In this document: in pieces, positions 38,701 through 53,700 of the stretch
How the letters are laid out: the number at the start of each line of letters is the position of its first letter
Position numbering within the stretch: the stretch's first letter is position 1
Source of the DNA: Galbula dea
Taxonomy: Eukaryota > Chordata > Aves > Piciformes > Galbulidae
Assembly: GCA_013399015.1 (NCBI GenBank)
Contig: VWZX01004903.1
Coordinates: forward strand, 807,716-871,715
DNA length: 64,000 nucleotides
Direction: 5' to 3'
Position numbers and translations under genes: made by a program
The notes under the pieces: generated by a model
Told to the model about the DNA's origin: nothing
Database searches by the model: none
Seen by the model: only the letters and a program-made list of their open reading frames with translations

Positions 38701-41700
38701 CTATGCATCAAGAAGTTTAACAAAATACAGTAACTAGCTCTAAGTACTATCAACCATTTTTAAGCTAGGAGAAAAGTCTGCCCGGTAAATATTAGTACTA
38801 CTTACAGAAAACCATGTAATAGGCAATTCAGAAAGTCTTTAACAGACTAGTCTTGGAAAAGGCCATAGAATTATTACTAACATTCCATGCATTGGATATA
38901 TGTTACTACCCAAGTCAGAAAGGGGACTAAAATCACTTTAGTAACACTTGTGATTTTCAGAGAAATCCAAAACAAGACTTCAGTTTAAAACAAAAAAGGC
39001 CTTATTTAAGTAATCAAAAGATACAGTTTATGCATGACTTCATGTCCATGACATCACAGGAATTATATAGCACAGAGCTCAACACAACATGCAAGTGCCT
39101 AACGAGACGAATGTTTGATGCTGATGATAGACAAACTAAGTTACATATCAGCTGCAGTTATGGAATGGTGACAGGGAACCACCAACTGACATGACATTCT
39201 CCATAGCTTTGAATATTTTTTCTTAATTATATATTTTAAAATAGGTGTTGGAGATTTCTAACTCATAGGCTCACCTTCAAGCACAGAGCACCTAAAATAC
39301 TGCACTTAACCAAAGTAATACTGCAACATGACCTACATTAGTCAAATAGTCTTATCTGCAGAAATCAATCTACAAATATCTAGGGTTATTTTATAATGTA
39401 GTATTGTAATAGCACAATAAATTATCTTTGGTTTTCAAACTACTGGAAAAGATCTCAGGTTTTGTACCTGAAATAAGAGTTGTTTTAATACAGCTTTTTG
39501 ATGACTGTGATTAATTGGCTGCAGTTTCCCTGCTAGCCTTCCTGTACACTGAGGGTGCAGGTTATCAGAATGGTTTGGAGTATGAAAGAGGAGCTTATTC
39601 TATTCATAGCAAAATGCTGCTGCATACCACCACCTTAACACTGGCTTTGACACCCTCTGCTGGGTTAGAGATCCATATGTAAAAGCAAAGGTGACTATTT
39701 GCACACATTTTTACAAGGTACTTTATTCCCCACAATCTGCATGAGTTTACAATCAAATCCCTCATAACATAGCTCTATCCTGGGGACAGGAGTACAACAG
39801 AAATGACAGAAGTTGTCAAAATACAGAAGAAAAACCGGATTTCAATACACGTGATCCTTCGCTTTCCAGCATTTTAAGAGGATTGCAGATCTGCTCCTTT
39901 GCCCTGCAAGAAGGTATTCACATCATGGCAGCAGTGTCCATGGACAGCATACTATACAGCCCTCTAGCAAAACCACACAGGAAAACTGAAGTAATTTTTT
40001 TTTTTATTATTTTTTTTAAAACTGACTAGTCTTAAGTCCACTGAATGGCTACAAAAAGCTTTAAAAAGTGTATATATCCCACAAGCTGGCCCCAGAATTG
40101 CCATTCCAAATAAAACTAAAACCCACACTCATAAACAAGCAAACAAACAACAAAAAAAAATCCTAAACAAAACAAACAAACACAAAAAACAAACAAAACC
40201 CTCCAAAACCTCAAACACCTCTCCTAACAGTCACAGAGAAATGAAAAAAAGCCTTTCTTGGATAACCTTCCCCTTTCTAACAAAGTCTTCTGAAACCAAG
40301 AAATTTTGTCGAGTCTGTATAACATCAAAAACACTAAATGCCCCCACTTCCTTTGCATTTTTAGAAGACAGATTTTCTATTTTTAAAAAAGTATATACAC
40401 ACCACAGTAGAAAATTCTGCTGTCTTGATTAGGCTGTGTAGAAAGAGTTAAGAACAATAACAGCCCTGCCCAGTGCAGTATTTTCATTTGTTTCAAATAG
40501 ACTATCAGCAAGTATTCTAATTAAACCAGTATTATTCATAATTAGCAGTTAGAAGCTGTAGCTAATGAAAATTTTAGTACATTTCTTTATCTCTGAAATC
40601 CTGAATCCAGTTTGCTACTGAAATTTTTATAAAGCACGTAAACACGTATAAATTGCTACTATAATATGTTTATAATTCACTGGGGTTTGTGCACCAAAGG
40701 TTTATCAAATCATAAAAAGATACAACTTCAAAAGAAATTTCAGGAAAACCTGCATCAGAAACTACAGAAGAGATTAATTTTAAAAAGTGGTTTCTGCTAG
40801 TGACATGATAAATCAGACTGCCACTGTCTCTCTCCACTTTAGCCTAAGTTAACAGGTGAACAAAACTTTTCCTAGGCTGAATTCTGACATTAGGTCATAA
40901 TTAAGAGGAAAATAGGAGAAGAGGAGATAGGAAAAAAAATAAAATGAAAAAAAAATAACAGCTCCTTTACCAAGACATCTCCCAACATTAGAAAAAGCTT
41001 CCATCCCCCTACCCAATGCTCTCTGGATGACTCTTGTATTTGCAAAAGATGAGGTTTAAAGGGCTTACACTCTTTTCAACTCCAGCTCAGTCTTCAGTCC
41101 CTTTGCAACCATTCCCCTGCAACAAGCTGAAATAACCCAAGGTCGAAGCAGTTTAGTCCTCTTTAACTCCCTGACTTCTGCCTCAGAACACAAGTCTAGC
41201 TCTCCTGCCCTCACAACTGACTTTTGCCTTCTTTGTGCACTCCTACCCACAGATTAGGATTTACAGCTTCCTGCAAATATAGTCCAGGAGCAGCTCCCTC
41301 TTCACATTGCTCTTTTATTTCTTTCTTCCGTTTACAGGCAATAACAGGACCCAACTACAACAAAAAAATCTCCACAGTGCTGCCAGAGATGGCCACTGGG
41401 CTATGATGGCAGCCTGAACTACTATCAGATCTTGAGGGTTATACTTGAACTTTGATGTAGAATCGAGGAACATATCCATTCTGGTCTCCCTCTCTCTCTC
41501 TCCCTCTCTCCCCCTCTTTTTTTACTAATGCAAGATTGCACATCTGAGTGGCACCTCAGTCCTATCAAGATCTCAACAGTTACTTATGGTTTTAACTACA
41601 CCAGTATCAGTATGCACCAAACATTACATGGCAGAGGAAGGCACAAAAAGTGACCAAAGGCTTTCTGGGAGACAGGGAAGTAAGAATCACATCAAAAATC

Positions 41701-44700
41701 TCCTTTCTAAAATAGTTCTTTTCTGGCTGTTAACATAAGTATCATCCACACCTCAGAAGTGGTACAAACATGCTGAACATCAATCTTCTCTCTTTTCGTA
41801 TACTGTACTGATAACTGGGACTGAGTAATGTTAAATTAAGAGGTGAGGATAAATATGGTGTATTTTAATTCAAGAAGTCTGATATTTCATAGCCTGATTA
41901 GAAACATCAGTATCTGAGCACACACACACTACTTTGTATGCCCTTCCATGTCCGTAAGATAGGAATTGCAAGTATTACTTAATCATTCTTGGCTTCCTTA
42001 GATACTATCTTCCTTATCATGCACTCCTGTCAAACATACAAAAAACCTGAATGTCTAATTACAGAACTGACACTGTCATTTGTTAAAAATTCTCACTAAG
42101 CAGCATTTGAATTGATTTTACCTATCTGTACTCAAGTATCAGGGAGGTACTCTGACTCTCTAAATACCCTTAACAAGGAACAGGAGAACATTCTGGAGGC
42201 TGCCATCAATGGCCATGCTCTCGAGGGGTCTAAAAATTCCTTTCACGCCTTTGCAGGCTTGAATTCAGAAACCACTAAACAAGGCCACTTCAGGGAAAAA
42301 GAATTTTTTTCTTAACTTAAAAGATCCCTAACCATACAACAAACACATAATGCTTACATTTCTCTTCAGAGCAAATATTAGTCTATTTACAAGGCTCTTC
42401 TCTTTTGGAGAGATCCTTGTAGATTCTGTCATTTGTCCATACCCTACATTCAAACTCAAAAGATGCAAATTATGTGAAAATTTTGTTTAGAAACATGTTG
42501 GTTTTGAGTGCTAGCAAAAAAACAAATACTGCATTTCAAAGGGTTTTTTTCCTTTTCTTAAAAATAAGGGGTTTTTGCTTTTGTTGTTTATTTTGGGGGG
42601 TTTTTTTTGTTTGGTTTTGAAGTCTTTACTGTTCAAAAAGCCTAATTCTGACTTCTCCTCAACTTACTTACCTTATATATTGAGAAACTCCACCTTAAAA
42701 CACAGAAGCTTCCCTGTTAGCCCTTTCAAAGCATATGAGCAACATGTCAACTATACTACACATACAGGCACATAGAATCACTAGATTCTTTCCAGCACTG
42801 ATTAGAGTTCAAATGAATTTTAAGAAATAGTTAATAATAATTAATAATATTGATCTCATTTTTTCCTATCATTTCTAGAAAACACTACTGTCATGAGGAA
42901 TCATTTTGAGTCAGGAATGTACATTAAATGATTTAAACAAAGGGTGAGGGGACACCCCAAGAAGCTGTACTGCTGACAGTGACACCTCAGTCTTATAGCT
43001 TGTCTATTAAGAATAGGTTTAGCTCTACCTAACCCTTTTCTTCCTCCTCATAACTGGGCACAGTATTTCTACCATGTTAAAAAAAAAAAAAACACCTCCT
43101 CAACATCTGTACCTCAGAAAGCTTACCTAAAGAATGTGCAGCTGTGGTTTTGGAGCTGAAAAATCGACCAAGTCCAAGGTCTCCAAGCTTTACTACCCCT
43201 GTAGCTGTAATGAACACATTAGCTGGTTTTATATCTGGGTGGGGAAAAAAAAAAAAAAAAAAAAAATTAAAAGTCACACTGAGGTTGCAAGAAAAGCTAC
43301 TTCTCTACTGAAAATAGACCAAAGAGGCTTTTATTTACAGCTAATATTAATAAAATTTGGCTGCACTGTTCAGACAGAGTGATTCAGAATTTCAAATTAA
43401 CTATTTTAATAGTACTAACATCACTCAAGCAAAAAAGAGCCATGGAAAGTATTAAAAAAACCAAAAAAATAAGTGAACAAAAAAAACCAGTCCCATCCCC
43501 ACCCCCCTCAAAATCCCAACCAAACTCAAAACTTCCACACCTATCTCGCATTCAAAGAAGCATACACAGGGAGTTCATTACTATCTTACCTAAGCTATAT
43601 ATAAGGACTTCCATTAGAACTAGAAAATCTTTCATTATGTCTTAAACAGCAGACCACAAATGCTTTCAAGAACTCTAAAACATTTTTTTTCACTTCTGCT
43701 GATCAGATTACTCACAGTGGCATGATGTTATTTACTTGAAATAGGTAACCCCTTCTCTTTAATAGGAGGCATTAAAAAAGGGCAAGTTTTACTCAGGAGA
43801 ATGTTTTTTTGAACTCCTCAATAGAATTGGGCTAATCAAGCAGAAACAAAGAAAAATAATGATGTATACCCCAGACAGTTATTTTTCACAAGCAATATTC
43901 AGTTTAAGTTTTAATCCAATCCTTCAGAGAAAACAGCTAAGATTTTTATTTTATTATTTTTAACAAGGTACCCATCCTGTTAGTCTTCTAAATAAACTGA
44001 CCTGATATTTGTTTGGCAAGTGTGCTTAGCTATTACTCAGCTCAAGAGCAACACACTGTGGATCTAAAGTTAAAAGAAAATCACTTAATTTTGATAAGAG
44101 GGGATTATACAATATGGGTACAGTAAAAGAAATGGTTAATACCCCTTCAAACCACCATTTTCAGGTTTCCAATAAAAAGTTACAAAACCTTACAGGCTTT
44201 AGAGAGGAAGACAGAAGCAATTATGTTACACTGTTATCTGACCTAGTTTTCAGGAGTTTGGATCACCCTTCATGTAACAATTCAGCATGGATATCAGTTC
44301 AACTTAAAAATAGCTTTAATTGTCATTGGTTTTGGTGTGTAACCATGGAATTGTTAGATTTGCCACAGGTTTGCCAGAAGCTTTGAAGTTAGTATTTCAG
44401 TTTAAAGAACTGAAACTCATTTTTGTTTTGATCTGTAAATAAACTGAAATAAACTACTTTAGTCATAAAAACATTAAAAGAGGATACCCATAGCCTACGG
44501 AAAGTGCGTAATTCTATGTCCTCCTTTTTCTATAATTCAAACTTGCAGATACCTGTACAAACATGTAAAATTAAAAATAATAATCACAAGGGAAAGCCAC
44601 TTGCAGTGGCATCTAAGTTGATCTGCTGAAGGGCGTGACATCTCTTGCTGCAAATGACAAAGCTCAGCACAGACTGAGGGATCTTTCCTTTCAGGCAGCT

Positions 44701-47700
44701 ATTTGCATCCCAGCAGAAGGAAGCCACCAAATTATGACACGTAACTCCACTTGAGTCCAGAGAGACAGCCCATATACAACTTGCAACTTAGAGGCAGAGG
44801 GATTTCCAAGGCATCTGAGAAGTGTGAATACAAGAAAAAATGTTTTCCCAGTGAGGGTGCTGGAGCACTGGCACAGGCTGCCCAGAGAGGCTGTGGAGTC
44901 TGCTCCTCTGGAGACACTCAAAACCCGTCTGGACATGCTTCTGTGTGACCTGGTGTAGGGAATCCTGCTGTGGCAGTGGGGGTTGGACTAGATGATCTCT
45001 CGAGGTCCCTTCCAACTCCTAACATTCTGCGATACTGTGATCTGTTTTCTTTGACTCAGAGTTATAATGCAAAATGAAGACAACATACAGAGGAGACAGT
45101 AATAGAGAGGTTTAAAATGGGCTAAAGAGATTTAGTACCTGACAAGGATAGCTGGCAACTACAAGGGCTGTTGGGACAGAGTACTGGACACAGAGATTGG
45201 AAATAGTGGAGAGGAGCAGAGAAGGTGAGAAAATGCCTACATCTGCACATAATCCAGCAGATTGAATGGGAGAAGGGCCTATGTATCACCAGAAGTTATG
45301 GCAGGAGGCAAATACTTTTTTGTAAAGAAAAAAGGCAGCAGAAATTGTAGGGGATGGGGAGAAGGGGGAGGAAGGATGTAGGTAGCAATACTTGGCAGAG
45401 ACAATGGGCAAATATAGGAGAACAGGAACATGAAAAAATTTGAGCATGCCAAGAGGTAGCAGATGTAGGGTCTCCACCACAATATTTAATTTGAAAACTT
45501 GGTATCATGAGCTGTTGCTGCAAACAAATGTGTACCACAACAAATGTACAACTGCAAACTTCCATCACACTTTTCCATTACTTATAAAATGTTCCAGGAA
45601 CATATATTGTGTCATCTGTCAAAACTGATTCCATTATGACGTTATTTGGTGTCATTTGCATTGAAGCAGATTCATTCTCACGTAGTAAAACATTTAGTAC
45701 AGACAAATTAGCTTTAATCCTACATTACCTCTATGCATAACACGACGAGAATGCATATGTTCCAAGGCACTGCAAAGCTGAACAAAGTACTTCCAAACTG
45801 TTCTTTCAGGAATCAATCTCTTCTGTTTTTTAAAATGCTTAAAGAAAAAAGAATGGACACTGAATATTAAAATATAAAACTTGCATAAAATGACTGAAAA
45901 AAGAAAATCTATAAATTCTTCATTTAAAAACCAAATATGAGAGGCTCACACCCTCATGAGAAAGGTTTAACATGATTTCTTGATACAGAAACCTTTTTCC
46001 TTAAACACATGTATTACCAATGTATGCATTTAAATCAGCCAAGACATTGAGCCACAGATTGCATAAATGCAATAAAACTGCTATCCCAAAAAAAAGAATT
46101 TATATGGTATTTAGCAATCTTCAGTGCAGGATTTGATGTGTTCAGAACAGTCTAGCATAGAGTAAGTGGCTACAGAACAAATAAAGGTCAGATATGAGAG
46201 ATGTGCCACAGAACTTCCCAAAGGAGGTACTTCATTACATCAACATTGATATCCATATCCTCATTTTGTAAACAGAATAAAAATATAGTAGTGACAAACA
46301 ATCACAAAAAAAGATCAGGTAAGAAGTCATTCAGATTAGTATTAAAAACTTCTGCAATACAGAGGACTAAAGGAACTGTGATCTCTGAAAATTTCCTAGT
46401 GATTGAACTCCTGTTCAAATATTTTCCATCCTGTATAAACAACTATTACAGATCACTGGTAATAGTTCAATGGCTTGTTAAAGCTTACCTGAAACATAAT
46501 TATGCTCTGTTACACAAATCTCCTTCAAATATTAGATTCAAGGTCTAGAATAAGGGAGTCCTCAAAAAATCATACTGAAAACCTGGAATTCATCCAATGC
46601 TAAACAAGCAAGTTTGATCATTACAGATTTTGCAGTTACAGGTAAGGCTGATGAACTGCTGTTCATTTAGTTTCTCTTTTTACAGAACTCATATTTTGAC
46701 AGATTTTAAACACACAAAGAAAATACATGAACAACATTAATCCTAGCAAAATTTTAGATGGAAAGCAAAGTACTTGGATGTATTTTACCAGCATGCGTAC
46801 ACACACTTCACACTTACGCAAACCCTAAGCAAGTTCACATAAAAGCATTTATTACTCTGGAAAAATAAAAAATATTTTCAAATACTATGTTAAAATGTGC
46901 CACTGAGAAGCTGACAGCTTCTACACATTACAGAGACATGCAGGATTATGAGAAAAATGTTTTTAAACTAGCTATAGGAAAATTCATCAGTCACACAAAG
47001 GATCATAACATTTCACAAAAATTATTTTAGTTATAGGGATTATTTCAATATGCATTTTCATTTAAATAAGGCAAAGCATATAAATTACTTCAAATATAAT
47101 TTTCTCTCAGTCTTGGACTGAATCCAAACAAACCCTGTGTATCTGTTCTCCCCATAGCTGGATTTGCATATCAGAGGATTGTTTGATGTCAACAGGAAGA
47201 TGGAGACCAGGTTTCTTTTCATTTAAAAACAAATACACAATACGTCTAAGTATGTGCACATAAAAGCACACTCCCTTGATTTAAAATGCATTCTGAAATT
47301 ATCATAATTATAACTAGGCACTTTATTTAAACATTCTGAATTATTGTTTTTTTAACTCAAATGCAAGCATAAGCAGTGATGAAACACCATTCACAAAATG
47401 TCTGAAATGGGAAGATTTTCCATTACCGATTTCTATTCTAATGTACTTTCAAAATATTTATACCTCAAGTATTCTTTTAACATTTTATTCATTTGCCATC
47501 TGTAACACTGTAGCTGATTGTACACTTCAAAATCAGCTTGAGATCTTATAGTGCAAGTATGTAATACAACTTTTTAAGCTGTAGTCTCTTTCTACTTAAC
47601 ACATTAATAATTTCGTATGATAATGTCTTTTCCTGAAAGTATCAATAATACTATTAACCCTGTAGAATTTATCCATCTAAAGAGGCTGCAAAAGAAAGAT

Positions 47701-50700
47701 GCTAGATTTGCTAATGATCTTCAAACTAAAAGTAGTAGGTGCTATTTTCCCTTTGTGTGTATTTAAAAATAATCCAATTAGCTTCAAAATAAATTCACCA
47801 AAGATTATTTTGTATAATAATTAATTACAATATCTTCTTCTATGAAAATACATATTCTTAGTGTTTTCTTGAGCTGTTGTCCACCAACAGCCAAAACTGA
47901 TTAAGAGTCCCCACTACCAAAAAGACTGATTTTGGAAAATCAGCTACTGAAGCAGTATGTTTCTAGGAAGCAGTCCAGCAGGCAGTGCTAATTCTGAGCA
48001 AAGCCAATAAGGAAAAGGAATCCCATTCCTGTTCACAGAATCACAATGTTAAGAGTTGGAAGGGACCCAGAAAGAGCGTTGCAGCATCACAGTTAATACC
48101 GAAACTAATTCACTGTCCAGTGTTGTAAAGTCTCAAGCATCCTAAGGTCCGCATAATCAAGTTAACTAAATACAGTTATTTCCCGTTGTATACAAATTGT
48201 TAGTACCTGTCCAAATTTGACCACAAAGGAATGTGGTGAGACATACAGCTTTCTAACATGCTCTCATCTTCAACATTTTACTGTTCTGCTTCATCCACCT
48301 GTCTGAGGCTCAAAGGACAGTCCTGATGCCCCTCAGACCACTAACCATCTAGAGTGAGACATTAAAAAAAGCCATAATCCTGTTTGAGATGAAAGATCAG
48401 TCTCAATGTAGTTGAAACTAGGCAAAAAGGGAACTGCTTGTACACGTGCATTAAAAAATTTGGGCAGAGTTGCAAGCTAACATTTTATCAGGTGAACAGA
48501 GAATACCAGGCACGCTCAGACTTGTCTCCCAGCAAGAATTATTTGTTTCAAAAGTCATATCCCATGAAATTTCCACCTCTTTAAGAATGGACTCATTAAA
48601 AAAAAAAAATAGTTTGAAGAGTTTTCACAATGTCAGTACAGATCAAACTCCAATTCCGTCATTTAACGCAACTAGAAATTTGTGGTCACAAATTTGCTAT
48701 TCAAATGCCCTAAAGAGCTTTAAGGTAGGCAGATTCTATCACCAGTTTGCCTTTTTGTGCCTTCGTACAGAATGACTGAGCAGTTTTGGTAAGGGAAAAC
48801 AGAACTCTCTTGGTTTTCTCTAATGAATTGCTAAAAGAAAACCTAAATATTCTCTAAATGTTTCCGTCCTAGTAAAGTTAAATGTAACCACCCTGGCACG
48901 TAAACAGCATATGCCATTCAGTTTCTTGGAGATATTTAAAAAAAAAAAAAAGAAAAAGAAAAAATAGATGGGGAAAATAAGTTTATAATGTAATGCTTTT
49001 AAATTGACTTTATTGTACTGAGTTTCTAAAGATGAAGCTTTAGAGGTCAAATTATGAAAGCAAAAGTGACAGCAAGTAGCAAGTGATCTTATCTAGGCTT
49101 AACAAGAACAGTTCAGGGAATACTCTTAAAGGAAATATAAAGCCAAACACAGTCCTGCATAAAGACACTATGGATTTCCTGCAGATGAGTACAGAACAGT
49201 AAGCTTATATGATTTCACTGCAATAGGAGATTTCAGTTATCAATACCCATGTCTCGATACTCATGCTTGGAAAAAAGTCAGCATTCAGTTCTGACATAAT
49301 CATCTCAGAGAACATTAAGGTGTGACTTAGCCTGGTTTAGACCTCATTCAACAGGAAAAAAGACAGGAATAAGCTTAAAAATAACAATGGAGTGTTTAAG
49401 AAGCAAACAACTATGAAAAGCAAGAGGTTCATGATCATCCCACAAAAGATGATAAACTGATCATCTAAGCAACTTTGCAGAGTCATAATTTCTTTTTTAA
49501 GAGTCTGTGAAACTGTCAAACAAGCCCACAAGAACATACACCTGAACTTTCCACTGTACATGCTCTAGGCTAGTGTTGCCTCCTGAAAGAGGGCAACTGG
49601 GGAAAAAGTAGAATAAGGATTGTTTCCTTTCTTTTGTTTTTTCTTTTCTTTCTTTCACGTTTTGATGATCCTGATCCTATCCATCCTCATGACTTCACTT
49701 CTGGCTTACAAAAATATAAAGGTTTTTTATATTTATTGTATTGCATGGACTTATCAGAATGCAGCAATTCAACAACTGGATACTTGTGGGAAGAAACCTG
49801 AACTTCATGAAGAGGAGAGTGATGCAGAAAGGATATTATTACAAGGAACCTCTAAGCAACGCATAATGAAGTTCTTGACCACTTCTGCCTTTGTTTGCTT
49901 GAGAGTCATTATTTAAATGGATTAACAGAAAGAACACAGAGACAAGAAGAGGTCAGGCAGCTGCAATAGGAAATCATGGCAGCTCAAGCAAGAGTTCTCA
50001 CTCTGTGAATACTCTGTGAACAGAAACAAACCAGAACTGGTGAGGTGCGCAGTCAAGACAGACCAGCAAAGATCGACCTCAACACCCCTATCTTTCAGGG
50101 TAGAAACTATCTCAAGGTTTTGTCTGACTCTGTTCATCACTAACTCATCTGTCCATCTCTTTGACCATGGTAAGTACTCTGCCATTTTTCCTTGCTTTCT
50201 GTACAGATGTACAACTTCCCAGAACATCTTGATTCATTCATCCAATTTGATCCAATCAAAAAAAAATGCATTTAAAAAAATAAAAAATTTAAAATAAAAT
50301 AAAATCAATCTTCCTCTATTTGTGATCTTGGTACAAAACAAGTAACTTTAGGAACAAAAGACTAAGACAGTACAAACAGTAACAGACAACATAACTGTAC
50401 CAAAAGAAGTACCTACTAGCATCAGAAGGCCAAATTAGTAGAATGAAATATGGTCTTTCCAACAAACAAACAAATCAAACCACTATTACACATACCACAG
50501 AATTAAGAAAAAAAATCTTCTACTTACAAGAAATAAAAAGCCTTGTAAGAAAAATGCAAGTCAGAATTATTGTATTTTCCATTTTCTTTCATGCTAATAA
50601 TCTATTAAGCAGATTGCTAATAAGACTGCTGATTCAAGACAGGTCTCTTTGAAAGCTCTGGACAATGTCATTATATACATTTTTACCCAACTGCCTTTAC

Positions 50701-53700
50701 AAAAATTCATTTTATTTTCCCTCACTGAGTAGTCCACCCACAGTCACTCTGTCGCATCTAACACTTTTTTGCCCATGCAAAAAGGAACATACAATATTCA
50801 GAGAAGATCACCTGCTGAAGTCAGATCTACTTGCAGAGTCACTACAGTAAAATTTCAAATACTGCATCCTTCTCATTGTCTCTGCTGTTTCCACTGAGTG
50901 GAGTTTCTTAAAATACACAGCTACATGTTTAAATTCAACAGCATTTGTTTACATGCATTGCTCTCCAATAAATACCCTTGGGAAAACTGGTACAGCATGG
51001 AGATGTGAAACTTGTGTTTCAATCATTAACTCTACTTACTAACAAAAAGCAATTGCATGCCAGAGTAAATATAGAGGCTACCATCCTTTTTTTTTTTTTT
51101 TTACTACAAATAAGGCAGACAAATTCAAAATCTCTCTTCATTCTAAGCAAGTCATTCACAGAGCACAAACACTGATACTGCAAATTTTTCAAAAACAAGT
51201 ATGTAAAAAACTAAAAATAACCTCCAAGTATTGTTTGCAGGGCATTTCAAACAAGAAAAGCACCCAGAACTATTATTTAATAAAATCTTTCAATTTTCCC
51301 TGCTCTTTAAAGGTTCACAGATCCAGACAATTCTAGCACCTGTGGGAAAAGGTGGAGATGAAATACCTCAAGCATTTCTGCCCCAGTTAGACTTATTTGA
51401 ACAGCCTGTGTAATAGGTAAATGAAGCCATAGTTGACTGATACCGTTACTTTCCAAGTACAGCTTCAAGTGGGATGTCAGTGAAGGGGACTGTCCACAGG
51501 ACAAAACAGTGTAGATAGTCTAATTAATTTAGCAGAAAATCTGCCTGCTTACTCTTGTTCCAATGGCAGACACAGACAATCGTTGATTCACAGAAAAAAA
51601 CCTAACAAGGCTGCCTGGCAATTACCCAGCCTAATTACCTACTGGTTATAAACTCAGGACCCGTCAACTCTTCCTCTGCCAGTACATATATGTAACTTGC
51701 ACATGGTCAACTGCTGCCACTGCTGTCATTCCAGTTACCTGTGGCTGACAGCAAAGGTGATCATCCAAGTAACACACATATGGGGAGCAAATGCTTACCA
51801 TAACTAGCTCTCTGACCTTGGCAGTGCTCTATGCCTTTGCGGGTTTTTTTTTTTGGGACTTTCATGGCACCATTTGCAGAGTGACCATTCCCCCTGGGAA
51901 CACCCAGTCCCTCTTTTTTATATGCCAAGTTGAATAAGGATGTCCTATTTTGTGATTAGAGAGAGAAAAAAAAAAAAAGAAAAAGAAAAAAAAAGAAGTT
52001 TAAGAAAAAGATTTTTAGTAGCTTTAAAAGAGGTTAAAGGCAAAAAATAGCTCATCTGGTTCAAAACCACAGGTTTCTCCTTTAGGAAAAGGCACAAATT
52101 TAGCTTTGATCTGTAATTAGCACATACTGTGTTACAGTATCCTAACCTATTACATACTTCTTGAAGCTACAATCTCCTTTTGAAAGTTTTTTCAAAAATG
52201 AGTACATAAAAAAGCTAAGACTAAAGGTGATACAGAATATGAAAAAAATATAAAAAATTTTTGAAGCTTTTACCATTTATTAATGATGTCCCTTCAGCAA
52301 GGTGCCACACTGCTCTACATTATAAAACATAACCATATGCTAAACAAAAAGACTACGAGTCTGTAGATTTGGCACTGAGGACAAAGGTGGAGAAGGGTGG
52401 GTAATGAGGTTTTTTTTCTTCAGATTAAATCTAGCAATCACAGAAAAAAAAAGAAAAAAATCAAGAGAAAGACAAATACTGCTGAAAAACAAAAGAAACA
52501 GATTCCATGTTTTAAAATTTGGGTTTGTAGATCATGATAAATCAGTATCACAAAAAGACAACACACAAATATATAAAAAAGAATACTTTAAAAACACTTT
52601 TTCCACAATCACGAGGTCAAATGTTTAAATTTTGTCACATTAATATATGTGTAAGAAAAATCTCAGAATTAATTCATAATTCCTCCTTGTTGAGAGTGCG
52701 TGTGCAAGTGCAGTTTTCAGTTCCATTTTCCTTATGTCAAAAGACTCTTTTCTCATTCATTCATGACACTCAGCTAATGAGCAGTTTGGTATGTCTCTAG
52801 GCTTCATTTATTGTTCTCTGTTCAATACCTATTATTAAATTTAAGTTTCAAGGAGGGGTACAGCTTCGTGGTATGTGTCATTAGAATATCAAATTGATAA
52901 AATAAGCTTTGCAAAATTTACCAACAAATGGCCTTAGAAATCATGAATCAGTAATATCCCCATTTCACAGATTAGAATGGCTGCACAGAATTAAGATTAA
53001 AGGTGTTCATTAATTCTGGCACAAATTTAAGTACCTCCATTTCAATGTACTTAAGTTTATGAAACAGTTCAGCTTCAAAGCAGTTTCCACTCAGAATAGA
53101 CAAAGCTGTGAATGCTCAATACTTCTACAAATCAAACTCCCAAATTTTACCTCGGTTATAAGAAGTACAGAATAAGCAATTACAGTTCCCACCAAAATAT
53201 AGTAGTTTGTACAGTATCCCTTAGGAACAGCACCAGAAAATGTAAGAAAGGATGGTGTTCTGAAGAGCATTCAATTGTATTAATCATGAAACCTTTGTCT
53301 GTCTTCAATTCCCTGCCTGCAGAACGACTGCTCAAGCAAAGAAGACAGCACAGATGCAACAAATGGGAGTGCGTGCACCACCATGATTTCTACTCAGAGC
53401 AGCTGCACCCTTAACACTGAATACAGCATTGGCTCTTCAAAGACAAACCTGTAATTTGCTCAGATACTCAGTTGTAGGATTGTCTAGCCTTTAAATGCTT
53501 GATTGTGCAGATTCAGTATTGCTTCCTTAGGTTCTAAGCAACTCCCAAGATTCAGAAGAAGCATAAAAAGAACTACAAAAATGCAGGCTCTCCATTGTAT
53601 TGCTGTGCACAGCTTACCAGAGTAGGCACTTTCAAAGCCACAGCTACTACTGAAGCTGACCAAATAACCTGCACAACATCCTTCTGCAGGTAATGGATGA

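Larger units (their letters stand above)
35383..43126 (-). other. NEK7 intron (7,744 bp)
   Basis: Complete intron splitting the V197 codon. It contains an unexplained 137-codon plus-strand ORF (36905-37318), a perfect 12-bp-arm palindrome (38474-38500), an A/C low-complexity tract (40132-40200) and a CT tract (41488-41523). No recognised transposon. Confidence 0.85.
43235..45728 (-). other. NEK7 intron (2,494 bp) with CR1 insertion
   Basis: Complete intron splitting the D161 codon. It contains the 22-base T tract (mRNA sense) at its acceptor end, a plus-oriented CR1 3' end (about 44818-45041) and purine-rich sequence just beyond it (about 45080-45440). Confidence 0.85.
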
